From Nemertoderma westbladi (taxonomy: Eukaryota; Xenacoelomorpha; Nemertodermatida; Nemertodermatidae): DNA of 31,073 nt. Under the pieces are notes generated by a model. The model made no database searches. It was not told the DNA's origin and saw only the letters and a list, made by a program, of their open reading frames with translations. The stretch covers positions 1 through 31,073 of the forward strand of contig JAUCBJ010002180.1 in the NCBI GenBank assembly GCA_032718475.1, written 5' to 3'. The stretch's first letter is position 1; every line of letters begins with the position of its first letter. Below, one piece after another: positions 18,991 to 29,392 of this stretch. Position numbers and translations under genes: made by a program.

Positions 18991-21432
18991 TCACGTTGGG
19001 GAGTCCCTGGATGTTGGTTGGATTAGGGAGGTGGTCGTGGGAAGAGTGTCTTGCCTTCCATAGTTTCCGGAGAGTTCTCTGTCTCTTTCCAGTAAACATA
19101 AACGACCAACTGGGCGATTGAGCTGCCGCGTCTCGAAGACAATTCCCGGTTTCTTAAAGTTACGTCGCATGACGACGAGTTCTACCGATCGCACCAAACC
19201 ATCATCCGAGATATGAGTCTCGATGATACGACCTGTCTGCCACCGCTTACGTGGAAGATCTGAATCCACAATAAGGACCATGTCTCCGGCGCTGACGTTT
19301 TCTTGCTGCGCAAACCACTTAGTTCGAAGTTGTAGCGTAGGCAGATAATGTTTTTCGAAATGGTCAGCGAAACGACGGGATAACAACTGCATAAGTTGCC
19401 AAGTTTGCTGGCAGTATTTGTCTCCGTCCGTGATTTCCGATCGTGGGAGCATGGCTACAGGTTTCTTCAGTAGGAAGTGCGCGGGTGTTAGCGCTTCCAG
19501 GGAATTGGGACTCGATGAGACTGGCATAAGCGGTCTCTCATTGAGATAGGCGGCGATTTCCTCCATTAACGTCCGCAAAAGTTCGTCGGTGAGATACACG
19601 CGGCACGGCACTATAAAGTGAAATGTGGTCTTCACGCTCCTGATTAATCTCTCCCAACTTCCTCCCCACCAAGGGGCGTCGGCGGCGTTGAAGGTCCAGC
19701 TAGACGCTGTTACCCTTAGCTGATTGTCCACCTGTCTTTGGTTCCAATCTTTGACGTAAGCCTTGATTTCATTGTTGGCACCAATGAAGTTCGTTCCCTT
19801 ATCAGATCTCATCGTGTTACTAGTTCCAAAGCGAGCGATCTGTCGGCGTAAGCTCAATATGAAGCTATTGGTAGATAAATCGTTCACCATATCGAGATGG
19901 ATAGCTCTACAAGTCATACAGACAAAGATGACACACCATCTCTTGACTATAGTCCTAGCACGATATACTTCAATAGGGCCAAATAAATCCACACCGGTAT
20001 TTGTGAAGGGTGGTTCATAGAAGCTTACTCGTTCCCTAGGTAATTCTGCCTCTCGCTGTGTTAAAGGCCTACTGAATGCTTTCTTACAGGGTATGCAGTT
20101 CCTAAGAACTTGGTTCAGAGCTCTATGGGGTTTATGAAAATAATAGCGAGTTCGAATTTCGCTAAGAACTCGTTCTCTACCAGCATGATAAAGCTTACTG
20201 TGAACATCTACAATCATCTTGATTTGTATTTCAAGATTTCTAATGAGTATGGGAAACTTAGTGTCAAAGGATAATGGAGCATTAGTTAGTCTTCCTCCAA
20301 CGCGTATTAACCCATCTATCATTGTGCTAGAGAAACGATCCCTTAAGCGCATCTGTGGATTTCTCAACAACAGGAAATACTTATCGGAATCCTCATAGCA
20401 TTGCAGGAGTCTCAGTATCTGCTTATTGGTTTCTTCATGCTCCTGGTAGCTGATTTTCTCCTTCAGAAATCTTTCTGATATCTTGTATTTGGGAAGATCT
20501 TTAACAACATGGACGTGCGCAGATGTCGGTGGAGCGGTATCACTAGCGATCTTCGTCCTGGAGTAGTGATGATGAAAACATCGCTTTAAATAAGCAACGG
20601 CCTTACAAAGCCGATTCCAGGAGCTATAGTGATGTATCGCTCTCTGCAGGAGTGGTGAGAGTCCCTGCGAGACGTCTGGCGTTCCAGATTTCCAATCTCT
20701 CTCTCTGATTTCCACAACAGACTTATTTGTGGCTGGGGTTTTCGGATCTAAAGTGTCGTCTCCGGAAGTGTGTAGTACAGACAGATCTATCACGGGTTTA
20801 AATAATTTCGATTTACTCGCCCGAGTTTTAGGTTTGACTTTCTCCGCTCCCTTGGCTTGTCTAATCTCCGCCGTAGTAAGATGAGGAGGCCATTCATCCT
20901 CTTCCTTGCTTAGGAAGTCGGGTCCACCTAACCAGTCTGGAGTATCTATCAGTTCTTGCGGAGTTGCTCCCCTGGAGGCGATGTCGGCTGGATTAATCGT
21001 CCCAGGGCAATGTCTCCATTGATCTATCTTCGTGCGACTAAGTATAATGGCTACTCTGTTGGTAACGAAGACGCTGAACTGACAGACTTCATTGGTTATA
21101 TACTCCAACACGAGTAAAGCATCGGTCCAATAGACAATTTTCTCCAGTGGATAGTCGATCTGTTCTGTTACATTCCGGCCGATGGCTGTAGCGAATAGAG
21201 CCGCCTTTAACTCCGCTCGAGGAACTTTCAACTTGTTGTTTATCAAGGCCTTAGAGGTAACCAAGGCGACCTTAATTCCATCCGGAGTTTCAACTCTCAG
21301 GTAGGCTACTATACATATTCCCATATCGCTGGCGTCTCCAAACACATGGAGTTGATAGGAATACGTGGGGAGAACGTGACCAAAATATGAATGGGAAATT
21401 ATAAAGTTCTTGATGGATGGTAGAGAATCTTC
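18991..21432 (-). CDS. BEL RNase H, integrase and C-terminal domain
   Basis: The long open stretch is 784 codons from 21345 plus about 29 in-frame codons before it. RNase H: HVFGDASDMGICIVAYL (catalytic aspartate), VPRAELKAAL, VYWTDALLVLEYI and NPADIASRG give the D-E-D-D set. Integrase: zinc-binding HSKLYHAGRER and CIPCKKAF near residues 382-424, catalytic core VDLFGPIEV (D453), RSDKGTNFIGANN (D515) and WWGGSWERLIRSVK (E565). A DUF5641-like tail follows (AGDMVLIVDSDLPRKRWQTGRI), which often occurs at the end of BEL pol. The long C-terminal tail ends in a stop at 18991. This is the best-preserved part of the element; all key residues appear present, but it has no start codon of its own. Confidence 0.9.
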   Translation of the reverse strand, partial: EDSLPSIKNFIISHSYFGHVLPTYSYQLHVFGDASDMGICIVAYLRVETPDGIKVALVTSKALINNKLKVPRAELKAALFATAIGRNVTEQIDYPLEKIVYWTDALLVLEYITNEVCQFSVFVTNRVAIILSRTKIDQWRHCPGTINPADIASRGATPQELIDTPDWLGGPDFLSKEEDEWPPHLTTAEIRQAKGAEKVKPKTRASKSKLFKPVIDLSVLHTSGDDTLDPKTPATNKSVVEIRERDWKSGTPDVSQGLSPLLQRAIHHYSSWNRLCKAVAYLKRCFHHHYSRTKIASDTAPPTSAHVHVVKDLPKYKISERFLKEKISYQEHEETNKQILRLLQCYEDSDKYFLLLRNPQMRLRDRFSSTMIDGLIRVGGRLTNAPLSFDTKFPILIRNLEIQIKMIVDVHSKLYHAGRERVLSEIRTRYYFHKPHRALNQVLRNCIPCKKAFSRPLTQREAELPRERVSFYEPPFTNTGVDLFGPIEVYRARTIVKRWCVIFVCMTCRAIHLDMVNDLSTNSFILSLRRQIARFGTSNTMRSDKGTNFIGANNEIKAYVKDWNQRQVDNQLRVTASSWTFNAADAPWWGGSWERLIRSVKTTFHFIVPCRVYLTDELLRTLMEEIAAYLNERPLMPVSSSPNSLEALTPAHFLLKKPVAMLPRSEITDGDKYCQQTWQLMQLLSRRFADHFEKHYLPTLQLRTKWFAQQENVSAGDMVLIVDSDLPRKRWQTGRIIETHISDDGLVRSVELVVMRRNFKKPGIVFETRQLNRPVGRLCLLERDRELSGNYGRQDTLPTTTSLIQPTSRDSPT

Positions 21433-22622
21433 CTATTTCATCCACTTCTTTAATAGTTCTCCCTTTAGTGGATCGTCCCATGAGTGGTTTTCAAGCCACA
21501 TTTGTTGTACTAAACTCCGAGCAATCAATATAACTGGGCTAATAAATCCCAATGGATCGAAATAAGTGCTCAGGATACTTAGACAACTCCGTTTAGTCCG
21601 AACTGGATTATCTCGCTGTTTTAGCTGGAAAAACAGGATATCTCTCTCTGTGTCCCATTTCAAACCAAGCGTCTTGGTTTCTGGAAGATCGTCCTTGATA
21701 AGGTCTAGATCTTTAACTCCTCGGTCTTCTACTGGGATCGATTCCAGAAACTCACGGGAGTTGCTGGTGAATTTAGTTAATCGAAATCCACCTCTTTTCA
21801 AGCACTCTACCGTTCCTTTGGCGACATCAATGGCTTCTTCCACCGATGGGAGGGACTTTAAATTGTCGTCCATGTATATATCCCGTTTGATGTTGTCGAT
21901 AACCTCTTTAGAGAAGGCGTCTCGGTTGTCATCAGCAGTGGTACGCACTACTGAGCAGGCGTTTGAGGGGCTCGAGATGATCCCAAAAGCCTGGATGGTC
22001 ATCCAGTACTCCACCGGTTTCTGGTTGAGGTCTCCTTCAGGCCACCACAGAAATCGTAGGCTGTCTCGATCCCTATCCAGCGCCTTAACTTGTAAGAACA
22101 TGCCTTCTATATCCGAGGCAAAAGCGATTGAATATTGTCGTAATCTTAAGAGTATTCCCAACAAGGATTGTAGTAAGTTGGGTCCTGGCAACAACTCGGA
22201 GTTAAGGGATTGGCCCATGTAGAGGGCGGAGCCGTCAAATACTACCCGGACTTCGTTGGGTTTTTACCGGATTTGGGAACGTAATGGTGTGTTAAATAGT
22301 ACGTTCTCTCAGTTATGGGTGTTCCTTTCGGTACTCGCTCCGCATATCCCTTGTCAATGAATTTCTTCAGCTGGGTCTTGTACATCTCCTTACCTGAAGC
22401 ATTTGCCGTAAGGCGTCGATGTAGTTGCGCAATTCTCTTCTCCGCCAAGGGTCGGTTGTTTATAAAATTGGGTTCTCGCTGTCGGAAAGGCAGACCAGTC
22501 TCATACCTACCTTGATCTTTAAGAAAACGTGTAGTTGTTTCCTGTATCTGCTTGGCTCTTTCTTCTTCTACCGATAGGGCCTTATCGTAGGAATTGGGCT
22601 CTATAGCCTCTTGAGTAAAGAA
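21433..22622 (-). pseudogene. BEL reverse transcriptase
   Basis: The N-terminal part (22622-22260) includes KKFIDKGYAERVP and TYYLTHHYVPK. A one-base gain in an A run near 22255 shifts into the palm frame. The palm shows VRVVFDGSA, the first catalytic aspartate in ASDIEGMFLQV, FGIISSPSNA, and the YMDD box (21865-21876) with both aspartates intact. The connection region is LSTYFDPLGFISP. It ends at TAG 21433, where family comparison would expect tryptophan (TGG to TAG); the same frame continues into RNase H. Confidence 0.88.
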
Positions 22623-23516
22623 TCATACGGAGTGTTCATCACGAGTCTTCGCATTGTAGCGATCTATCACTTCATTCAGTTCGTCGTTGTAATCGACTTG
22701 TCCCGCTGGACGAATGAGGTGACATAGGTTCACTTGGTTTTGCCAAGTTTCATTTTCCGTAAGGAGGTCGATGGTATTCTCCTCGTCGAAGAGTTGGTGG
22801 ATATCATCATTATCTGAGGAGACTGTGGTTCCCTCAGGTGGGTCGTCTCCCTCACTGGTCTCATCTTCCCATTCACTCACTTGGTAGACCTGTTCTTTGG
22901 GTAGCCTTTCCATGAGAGTTCTACGGGAAGGTCCAGTAAAGTACCAACCTACTCTAGTTCTTCCCGCATAGGTTTGGAGTGGTTGCGGTTGAGCAGGCCG
23001 TTTTTCCAATGTCTCAAGCGCCTCATGCGCATTTTGGCCGATGAGTATTTGTACTCCAGGGTAGTCTGTGTTGAATCTAGGTATCTTATGCTGCTGGGTG
23101 AAATCGTCCTCATCCCAGTTATAAAGTTCCGCTTGGCTGGTAGCGAAGTTCTTTATCGCCACCATTTTTACTGACCTTATACTGTGTTCTCCTAGTTCAT
23201 CCTGGGGGGTGGACAACGCGCCTACTTAATAGTCTGTAGTGACTGTGGATTTCCAAACCTGCATACTTCCTGACATGTTCAACTTAGTTCGGAACTTGGG
23301 CTGTCCAGCAAAGATGTCTTCGGCTAGTTCTTTGTCAATGAATGTTCCTGTGCTGCCGGAGTCAAGGAGGGCGTTCACTATATAGCTCTTTTCAGACCCG
23401 TGGACTCTCAACTGCACTATGGGAAATTCTCGGATTCCTACGTTGGAAGTTGGTGCTTTCCAAGATGGTTGTCAGTCAGGAGTAGTTAGGGGGAGTTCAC
23501 TATCGGTTTCTTTCTC
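22623..23516 (-). pseudogene. BEL protease region
   Basis: It follows gag in the same frame, with TGA 23472 and TAA 23226 interrupting. The active-site motif is NALLDSGSTGTFI near 23350-23390, with the catalytic aspartate in DSG. After it, TDYPGVQILIGQNAHEAL is the flap/second-half region typical of BEL proteases, and RTRVGWYFTGP is also characteristic. An acidic linker leads to the reverse transcriptase. It would cleave the polyprotein; here it is inactive because of the stops. Confidence 0.8.
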
Positions 23517-25435
23517 TTACGTAAGTGCTCGATACACTGCGGTATTTATTAGGTAACAGGATTCGTTTTCGTCGGAGAATTCGTCCGTATAGAATCCTTC
23601 CATCTCAGAACTTTGGTCAGTGTCGTTCACATCACTGAATTGGACATGTAGTTCGGCCTCACTTATCTGACTCGGGCTGTTTCTTTCGAATTCAGTGTGC
23701 AACAAGATATGATGTTTCACGCCGCACTTAGCACACCTCGCATCGGAGTAACAGGTTCGCCGTTGGTGTCCTTGTCTGAGGCAATTATATAACAACCGCT
23801 TATCCCACATGACTTCAGGTCTATCTTTTAGTGATTTCTTTAAAAATTTATCACACACACTTAAACGGTGGGGCCCGTCGCACAGCGCACATTTTGGTTT
23901 GATGTTACTCACCTTACCTTGGGTAACGTTGTGCACTCTCGTTCTTTCCTCGGGCTTTCTTCCGTGAACTCTATTAGGAGACGTAGGAGGAGTTTTTGTT
24001 ACCTGTTCTCTCCTGTCATTGGTTCGAGACTTAAATTTACTTACGTCTTTAGGCGCTTTGTTGACATAGTAAGATCTTTCAGTGTCTTTCCCGCTGTCCT
24101 CTTCTTGAGAAGCCTGGCTTTCGCCGTCGTCTGTATAACACACTGGTGTTACCTTTCTCCTAGAAACGGGTTTCTCACTTACCTTATTTTCCGGTGTCTT
24201 CTCTCTGGACTGCTTTAGGAGCTGTAATTTTACCTCTCCATCTAAGAATGACATGAGATCAGCCATGGTAGGGTCTCTTCGTTGTTGTTCCATCATATAT
24301 AACACTTTCTTGTCCCAGCGTGTACCTACTCCACCCTTTGGTAAAGTAGATGCTACGGCTCCAATAACCATAGAACTCTGATATTCATGAGACTTACCTA
24401 GCCAATCTAATTGTCTACAGATCTCCTGAATCTCATCGGAAAACTCTATAATCCCGCTGCTAATGAACTTTCGGGGCGCTACCAATTTCGCATACAAATA
24501 CCTAGCTATGTTATTCCTATTACCATACCTGATGTTTAGTGTATTCCAAACTTGTCTTAATCCATCTGGATGTCCAATAAACTTTAACGCCATTAACTTG
24601 GGAGATCCTTCCAAGCACTCGATGAGGAATCTAAGTTCTCTCCGTTAGATAGCACAGAGTTCTGTATGTTATCTTTATAATATTCATTAAAAGGTAACCA
24701 TTTCATCTCATCTCCATTGAACTTGACGATCCCTCCCACCTTTACCGCTTGACGGGCTTCAGTTCTAGCCATTTGACGCGTAAAACTTTCTTGGGCCATC
24801 GTGTTATTTAATATCGAGTTATCGGTATATAAATTTCTCGGATTATGATCAGGTCTATATGGAATATCATTGTCAACAGGTTTATAATTACCCTTAATAG
24901 GGTTTACTATAGGAGTTTCTACTTCACTAGCAGTATAGATACGTGTAGGCTCCACACCTTGCGCATGAAATACTTCAGACCTAACAGGTTGACACATTGT
25001 TACAGGGGATGGTGGTATACCCTTTTGTATATTTACTAATTTATCGCGTTCTAACGCGATATTCTGCTGCACTTCTTGCAACTCTAACCTACTTTCCCTT
25101 ACTGTTCCCTTGAACTGTTGAACATTCTCCTGCATCTGCCCTAGCAGGAGATTCATCCCCCGCCGCCCCTCATCCACCCACTCGACCGCCGAAGCGGGAG
25201 CCGCCAACATAGTAGCGGGTAGACGAGGGACAACGGGCGACAAATCATTGATATCTCGCTCAGAGTCCAGGACAGGGACTGTCTCAGGGGCTGTTCTGCT
25301 GGGCACAGGTAGTTTAGTGCTGTGCAAAGGGAATTTCGAGTTGGGTTCTGGAAGTACAGGGGTCTCTATCACAGAGGGGGTGGCTTCAAGAACAGGCCTA
25401 ATTATTTCAGGCTCATCTACTATAGTAGGGAGTCT
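23517..25435 (-). pseudogene. BEL gag, DUF1759-like core and zinc knuckles
   Basis: The frame goes on in phase after TAA 25436. A proline-rich linker leads to VKFNGDEMKWLPFNEYY, the start of the DUF1759-type gag core. A one-base loss near 24615-24640 shifts the frame, after which CLEGSPKLMALKF, YARYLYAKL-type helices and a basic linker follow. Near the end are zinc-binding motifs: CALCDGPHRLSVC (C-X2-C-X3-H-X4-C), a second knuckle YNCLRQGHQRRTC that lacks its first cysteine, and CAKCGVKHHILLH. These normally bind the element's RNA. The stop at 23517 is premature; the same frame runs on into the protease. Confidence 0.85.
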
Positions 25436-27088
25436 TTATACTCTAATAATTTGGTCTGTGGGTTCTGTACTACCTAAGTCTGTGCTAGCTAGTTGCCTTC
25501 TCACAGCTGGGGGCAGATTAGGCAATTTCTGACGGTGAGGCATTCTTCTACGTCTGTTGGAACGAGATCTATTTCCTCCGCCTTCAGGATCTGTGGTATC
25601 GCCTTCATCAGATGATGTAAATCCCTGTCTTTTGGGAGTAGATCGACTTATCATCTGCATCTGACTAGCTGTTAGCTGTTTATCTATGTAGTCTTGCTTC
25701 TCTTGCAGATTTTCCAACTCTAGTTGGGTGGTCTCTTCAGATGCTCTCCGTTCTGCTTCTGCCACTGCTATCTTTCTTTCCGCTTCTGCCACTTTTCTTT
25801 CCGCTTCTGCCGCTGCCACTGCCGCTTTTCTTTCCACTTCTGCCGCTTTTCTTTCCACTTCTGCTGCTTTTCTTTCCGCTTCTGCCGCTGCCACTGCCGC
25901 TGCTGCTGTCCTTCTGTCTTCTATACGTTTTTTCTTTACTTGTTCTTCTTGGACCCTAGCGATGCGGAGGCGTTCATCAAATTTAGCTTGGTTCGCAGCT
26001 AACATTTCCGCATCTATTGCGTCCAACACAAACTTGGCTCCTTCACTATTAGGACGAAGTCCAGCCAGCCTTCTCCTCAACTCTTCATCACCTAGAAATC
26101 GTTGATAGTCTGACAGATAGATGTCAATAGCGTCATTCTTCTGCGGTTTCTCTGCTGTCGCTTCGCTTTCCACTTGAGAAAATGTAGCGTCTGTTGATTC
26201 TCCATGGGTTGAGCGCTCAGCCAGCTGAGATTTCCACTGGGCCGTTCCTTGAACCTTGAGACCCACCCGCTGGAACCAAGTCTTTACGGCAACTTGCAAT
26301 GACGTGTCTTGTCTTCTTTTCGAAGCTTCCTCAAAGGCCGATAGGATTAGTCTGATTCTTAGAATTCTTTCTCGAACTTGATAAAGCAGCTCTCCCTGCT
26401 TTTGAGGTCCTTGGGGTTGTTGAAACAGTTGTTCCTCTAATCGCTCCAAAGAGCTGAAGAATCCCTGTACATATCCTGCTGCTGACCTCTTCCACACAGC
26501 TGGATCACTAGTGTCTTTTGTCACTCCCATCCTGTGTAAGTCTTCCCAGGCAGCTTCCGATAAGTTAAACGGGAGTCCGGGTCCGGGGAAGTTCCATTGC
26601 GACTCGACAATAGACTTCAGTTCCTCCCTTGTGTATCCCGCATAACTGTCCTTGGTCGATCGCTTACTTCTCGCCCAATCAATTTGGTGTTCCTCCACCG
26701 CAATCAATACCCTAGTGAGTACGGCTGCAGGAAGAATGAGAAGGGGATCCGAATAAACCGCATCTGTCATCTTTGCTCCGCGCTCATGTGTCAGCTCTAC
26801 AGTATCCGAACTACTGGAGCTATCGGGCCGCTGAGAAATAAGTTCTCGGCTCGAGTGTTGCTGCTGTTTAACAGCTGCTTCTTGGTCCCGCTTGACTTGA
26901 GCCCGAGTGCCTATGATAGACCTATGGTGTTTGACTAGCCTAGGGTCTGATACTACTACTGGAGGGGTGATCTTTCTTACAGTAGGAGGTTAGTTGAACT
27001 TCGGTCTCAAACGTTCCACACTCCTATCTGGATCACAGATGGTTGTATCTAGGAGACTGTCTGACAGGTTTTGCTTGGTGTCAGACAT
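25436..27088 (-). pseudogene. BEL gag, N-terminal coiled-coil part
   Basis: It begins MSDTKQNLSD at 27088; a TAA at 26990-26992 is followed in the same frame by the 444-codon stretch from 26770. That stretch has a helical region (EELKSIVESQWNFPGPGLPF) and then a long alanine/glutamate/lysine-rich coiled coil with near-perfect 7-residue repeats (AAEVERK, AAEAERK; 25740-25905), then a basic RSRSNRRRRM stretch. The coil probably drives assembly of gag particles. The repeats are visible at DNA level as tandem units of 21 and 30 bases. Confidence 0.7.
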
Positions 27089-27589
27089 GTTTGTTTGTAC
27101 AGTTGAATGCCTACTGCTATAATTACAGTTAAAGCAAGTCTAATAATTCAGTATCACTGTTAACCTAGTAATTAATTACCGATATCGTTACTCTAAGTAA
27201 CGTGATATATATATAATATATTAGAATACCGGTATACACTTATAGTATATATAAGTATTATTACGGATTAGGTTTGTCACAGAATACCGGTATATAATTT
27301 CAGCACAAATATATATAAATATATAATAAGCCTATCGTGAATACCGGTATACAACTTACACTTATAGTATATATATATAATTATAATTATAGACTAGAAT
27401 TAATTACAGAACACCGGTATATAATTTCAGCTCAAATTGTATTGGACACTAAAACAAATAATTCTAATTTACTAAATTACTTATTACTACAAATTACGTA
27501 CAATTGCGGGGTGAGATTACAATCTCTAAATAAACACAAAAAATTACACGTACAAATTTTAGGGGTAATTTTACAAGAAGTCTACTAAC
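27089..27589 (-). other. BEL leader, gag-proximal part with tandem repeats
   Basis: This is AT-rich leader sequence upstream of gag. Two diverged units lie near 27222-27315 and 27340-27440. Both contain AATACCGGTATACA, CTTATAGTATATATA and ACCGGTATATAATTTCAGC in that order. No gene is present. Confidence 0.55.
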
Positions 27590-28286
27590 CAGCCTAACAA
27601 GGGTTTGACATTCACACTAACTCCATTCCTCATAACTCTAACCTTGGTCAGCTCTTTTCCAAAACATCAACAGTACATAACTATGCTACTCGTGCTGCAA
27701 CTAATCTCAATTTTTATACCCCCCTTGTTAGACTTTCTTCCACACAACGATCCATGAGTTTCTTGGGCCCATCCATATGGAACTCAATCCCAGTGATTAT
27801 AAAAAATAAAAGCACAAAGAGGACTTTCTCAAAATATCTCAAGCAATACTACCTATCTAAACTATGACTAACTATAACTTTAACTTAATTTTGTAATTCT
27901 AGGTGTACCCATTCTTAGTTACACTACTATTGTTTTAGCCACAATAATAGTGTACCACCAACACCGTATCATCATCCATTATAGATTTCTTCATTCGGCG
28001 GCTGCCGCATTCCTATCTAACTAACTTTTGTTTTTATCTTCTATTATTTACAGTACTATCTTCAAATCTGGAGTACACAGATCTGGAACCTACCTACCCC
28101 CCCCCCCCCCCCCCAACCACAAATTCCCTTCCCTACAATAGGGTGGTGGCAACTACTAGCCCTGCTACTAGCTATCATCCTATTCCTTCCTTCTGTAACC
28201 TTCATCACTCTTATTTCACTCATAAGTGCAATTTTACTCATAAAAGGATGGAAGAATTAAATTGAAATTGAAAAAATTGAAAAAAA
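27590..28286 (+). mobile_element. 5'-truncated LINE 3' end (CR1/L2/Jockey-like tail)
   Basis: On the plus strand, antisense to the BEL element, a frame ends at TGA about 27869 and reads HNYATRAATNLNFYTPLVR and then MSFLGPSIWNSIP, the conserved C-terminal signature of CR1/L2/Jockey-type LINE reverse transcriptases (H-N-Y-x-T-R ... G-P-x-I-W-N). Upstream in frame is DIHTNSIPHNSNLGQLF. A 3' untranslated region of about 400 bases follows, with an 18-base C run at 28097-28114, ending in an ATTGAA-type repeat tail (28258-28286). The 5' boundary is uncertain. It is a different family from LINE A and B, and it inserted after the BEL element was formed. Confidence 0.7.
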
Positions 28287-29392
28287 GGGGTTAGAATTTC
28301 TGGTTATTACAAACGGACAGGATACTACGGTATTTGAAAATAATAAAGCAGTAGTAAATATATTGCGTTGTCTAGATAGGAAAATACCACTGTCTGACGA
28401 CTTATAGCCGTAGCGCTATAAGTACTACGTTATGTACCCGGAGTGTTCCTACCTAGAAGTTAATTACCGCAGCCTACTATAGCTAACGTGCCTATTATCC
28501 ACTTTACAACACAAATATACTGTCTACAAACTAATTACCTTCGGAAAGCACTGTACACTAAACCCTAAATTAGGTACAAGTACTTATACAACAAATAACC
28601 AGCAGTTAAAAATACTTGTACAGCTAAAAGAACCACGGTATCGGCCGGAGTGACCAGAGCATAAAATCACCAGTCTTTACCTACGCCAAACAGCCCTGAT
28701 GTAGTACCGGGGTTAATTTAACTATAACGGTATGTATAACAAGCACAATTACTGTAGGAATAAACTTGGGGGTATGTATGTTGCGAATAATCACATAATC
28801 TCTGAATAATAAATATTACGCTACCCGTACAGACTACACAAACAAAATACAAACCAAATGCTGGCAGACTACTATCAAGCCTAAATAAACTACAGTATAT
28901 GCAGACTCCGAAATGGTTAGTTAGTATGCGTTCTAACCGAGTAGTACGACTTATTCTTTCGGGGGGGGGGGGGGGGGGGGATTTACCTTACAGCACTGGA
29001 TGCCCCCACGTTCCTAACTAGTACTTTATCGGACATACACTCTACACACACTGCAATCTCTTCGGACCTGACAACAGCCAGACAACAATCCAGCCTACAA
29101 ATTATTTATACAATCTGAGCAGGCTTACACGCCTTCTGCTCAATATTAACTTACAAATAAATAAAACTGACAGAAATAAATAAGCTCCAAAAGAAACAAG
29201 GGGTGTACTGTACAGTCCCTAATCTCTTAAACAGCCTACCGATATACAATATCACAATCGAAATAATACTAGTACCTGTATTGCTGTAAGTACCGGTTCG
29301 GGTGGTTAGGTAGTTAGGCCTACTGGTTACCGGTCGACCGGTACTTTTGCCTTTATTGCCTACGTTGCAATAAAGAAAGCAATAACTGTTAT
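28287..29392 (-). other. BEL leader, LTR-proximal part
   Basis: No ORF or gene was found. It contains a 20-base G run (28961-28980) and repeated ACCGGT words near 29290-29345. The bases directly next to the 5' LTR (29392 leftward, minus strand) read ATAACAGTTATTGC and do not show the TGG expected for a tRNA primer-binding site. Confidence 0.5.

Larger units (their letters stand above)
18991..27088 (-). pseudogene. BEL/Pao gag-pro-pol polyprotein, broken
   Basis: One polyprotein can be followed on the minus strand from ATG 27088 to the stop at 18991, as expected for BEL/Pao elements, which carry gag and pol in one frame. Domain order is coiled-coil gag N-terminus, DUF1759-type gag, zinc knuckles, aspartic protease, reverse transcriptase, RNase H, integrase and DUF5641-like C-terminus. 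It is interrupted by seven in-frame stops (26990 TAA, 25436 TAA, 23517 TAA, 23472 TGA, 23226 TAA, 22623 TGA, 21433 TAG) and two single-base frameshifts (about 24615-24640 and 22250-22260). Between lesions the phase is constant, which shows these are recent mutations in a formerly intact gene. It cannot make a full protein. Confidence 0.9.

Noticed and set aside
21566-22222. Plus-strand 218-codon frame across BEL reverse transcriptase
   Set aside because: Antisense shadow of a strongly motif-supported RT.
25724-26105. Plus-strand frames rich in Ser/Ala/Phe/Leu
   Set aside because: They are the antisense reading of the gag coiled-coil tandem repeats and have no independent support.
27337-27588. 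83-codon plus-strand frame before the LINE tail
   Set aside because: It lies in the tandem-repeat leader and ends before the recognisable LINE tail, which is in a separate stretch; coding is not supported.
4425-28980. C or G runs at 4425-4441, 28097-28114 and 28961-28980
   Set aside because: Homopolymers only; more likely to mark sequencing or assembly weakness than function.
17293-29390. A second, inner LTR pair that would make the BEL element nested inside another LTR element
   Set aside because: Comparing 17300-18990 with 27100-29390 by eye showed no matching long repeat. This is not decisive; a self-alignment would settle it.
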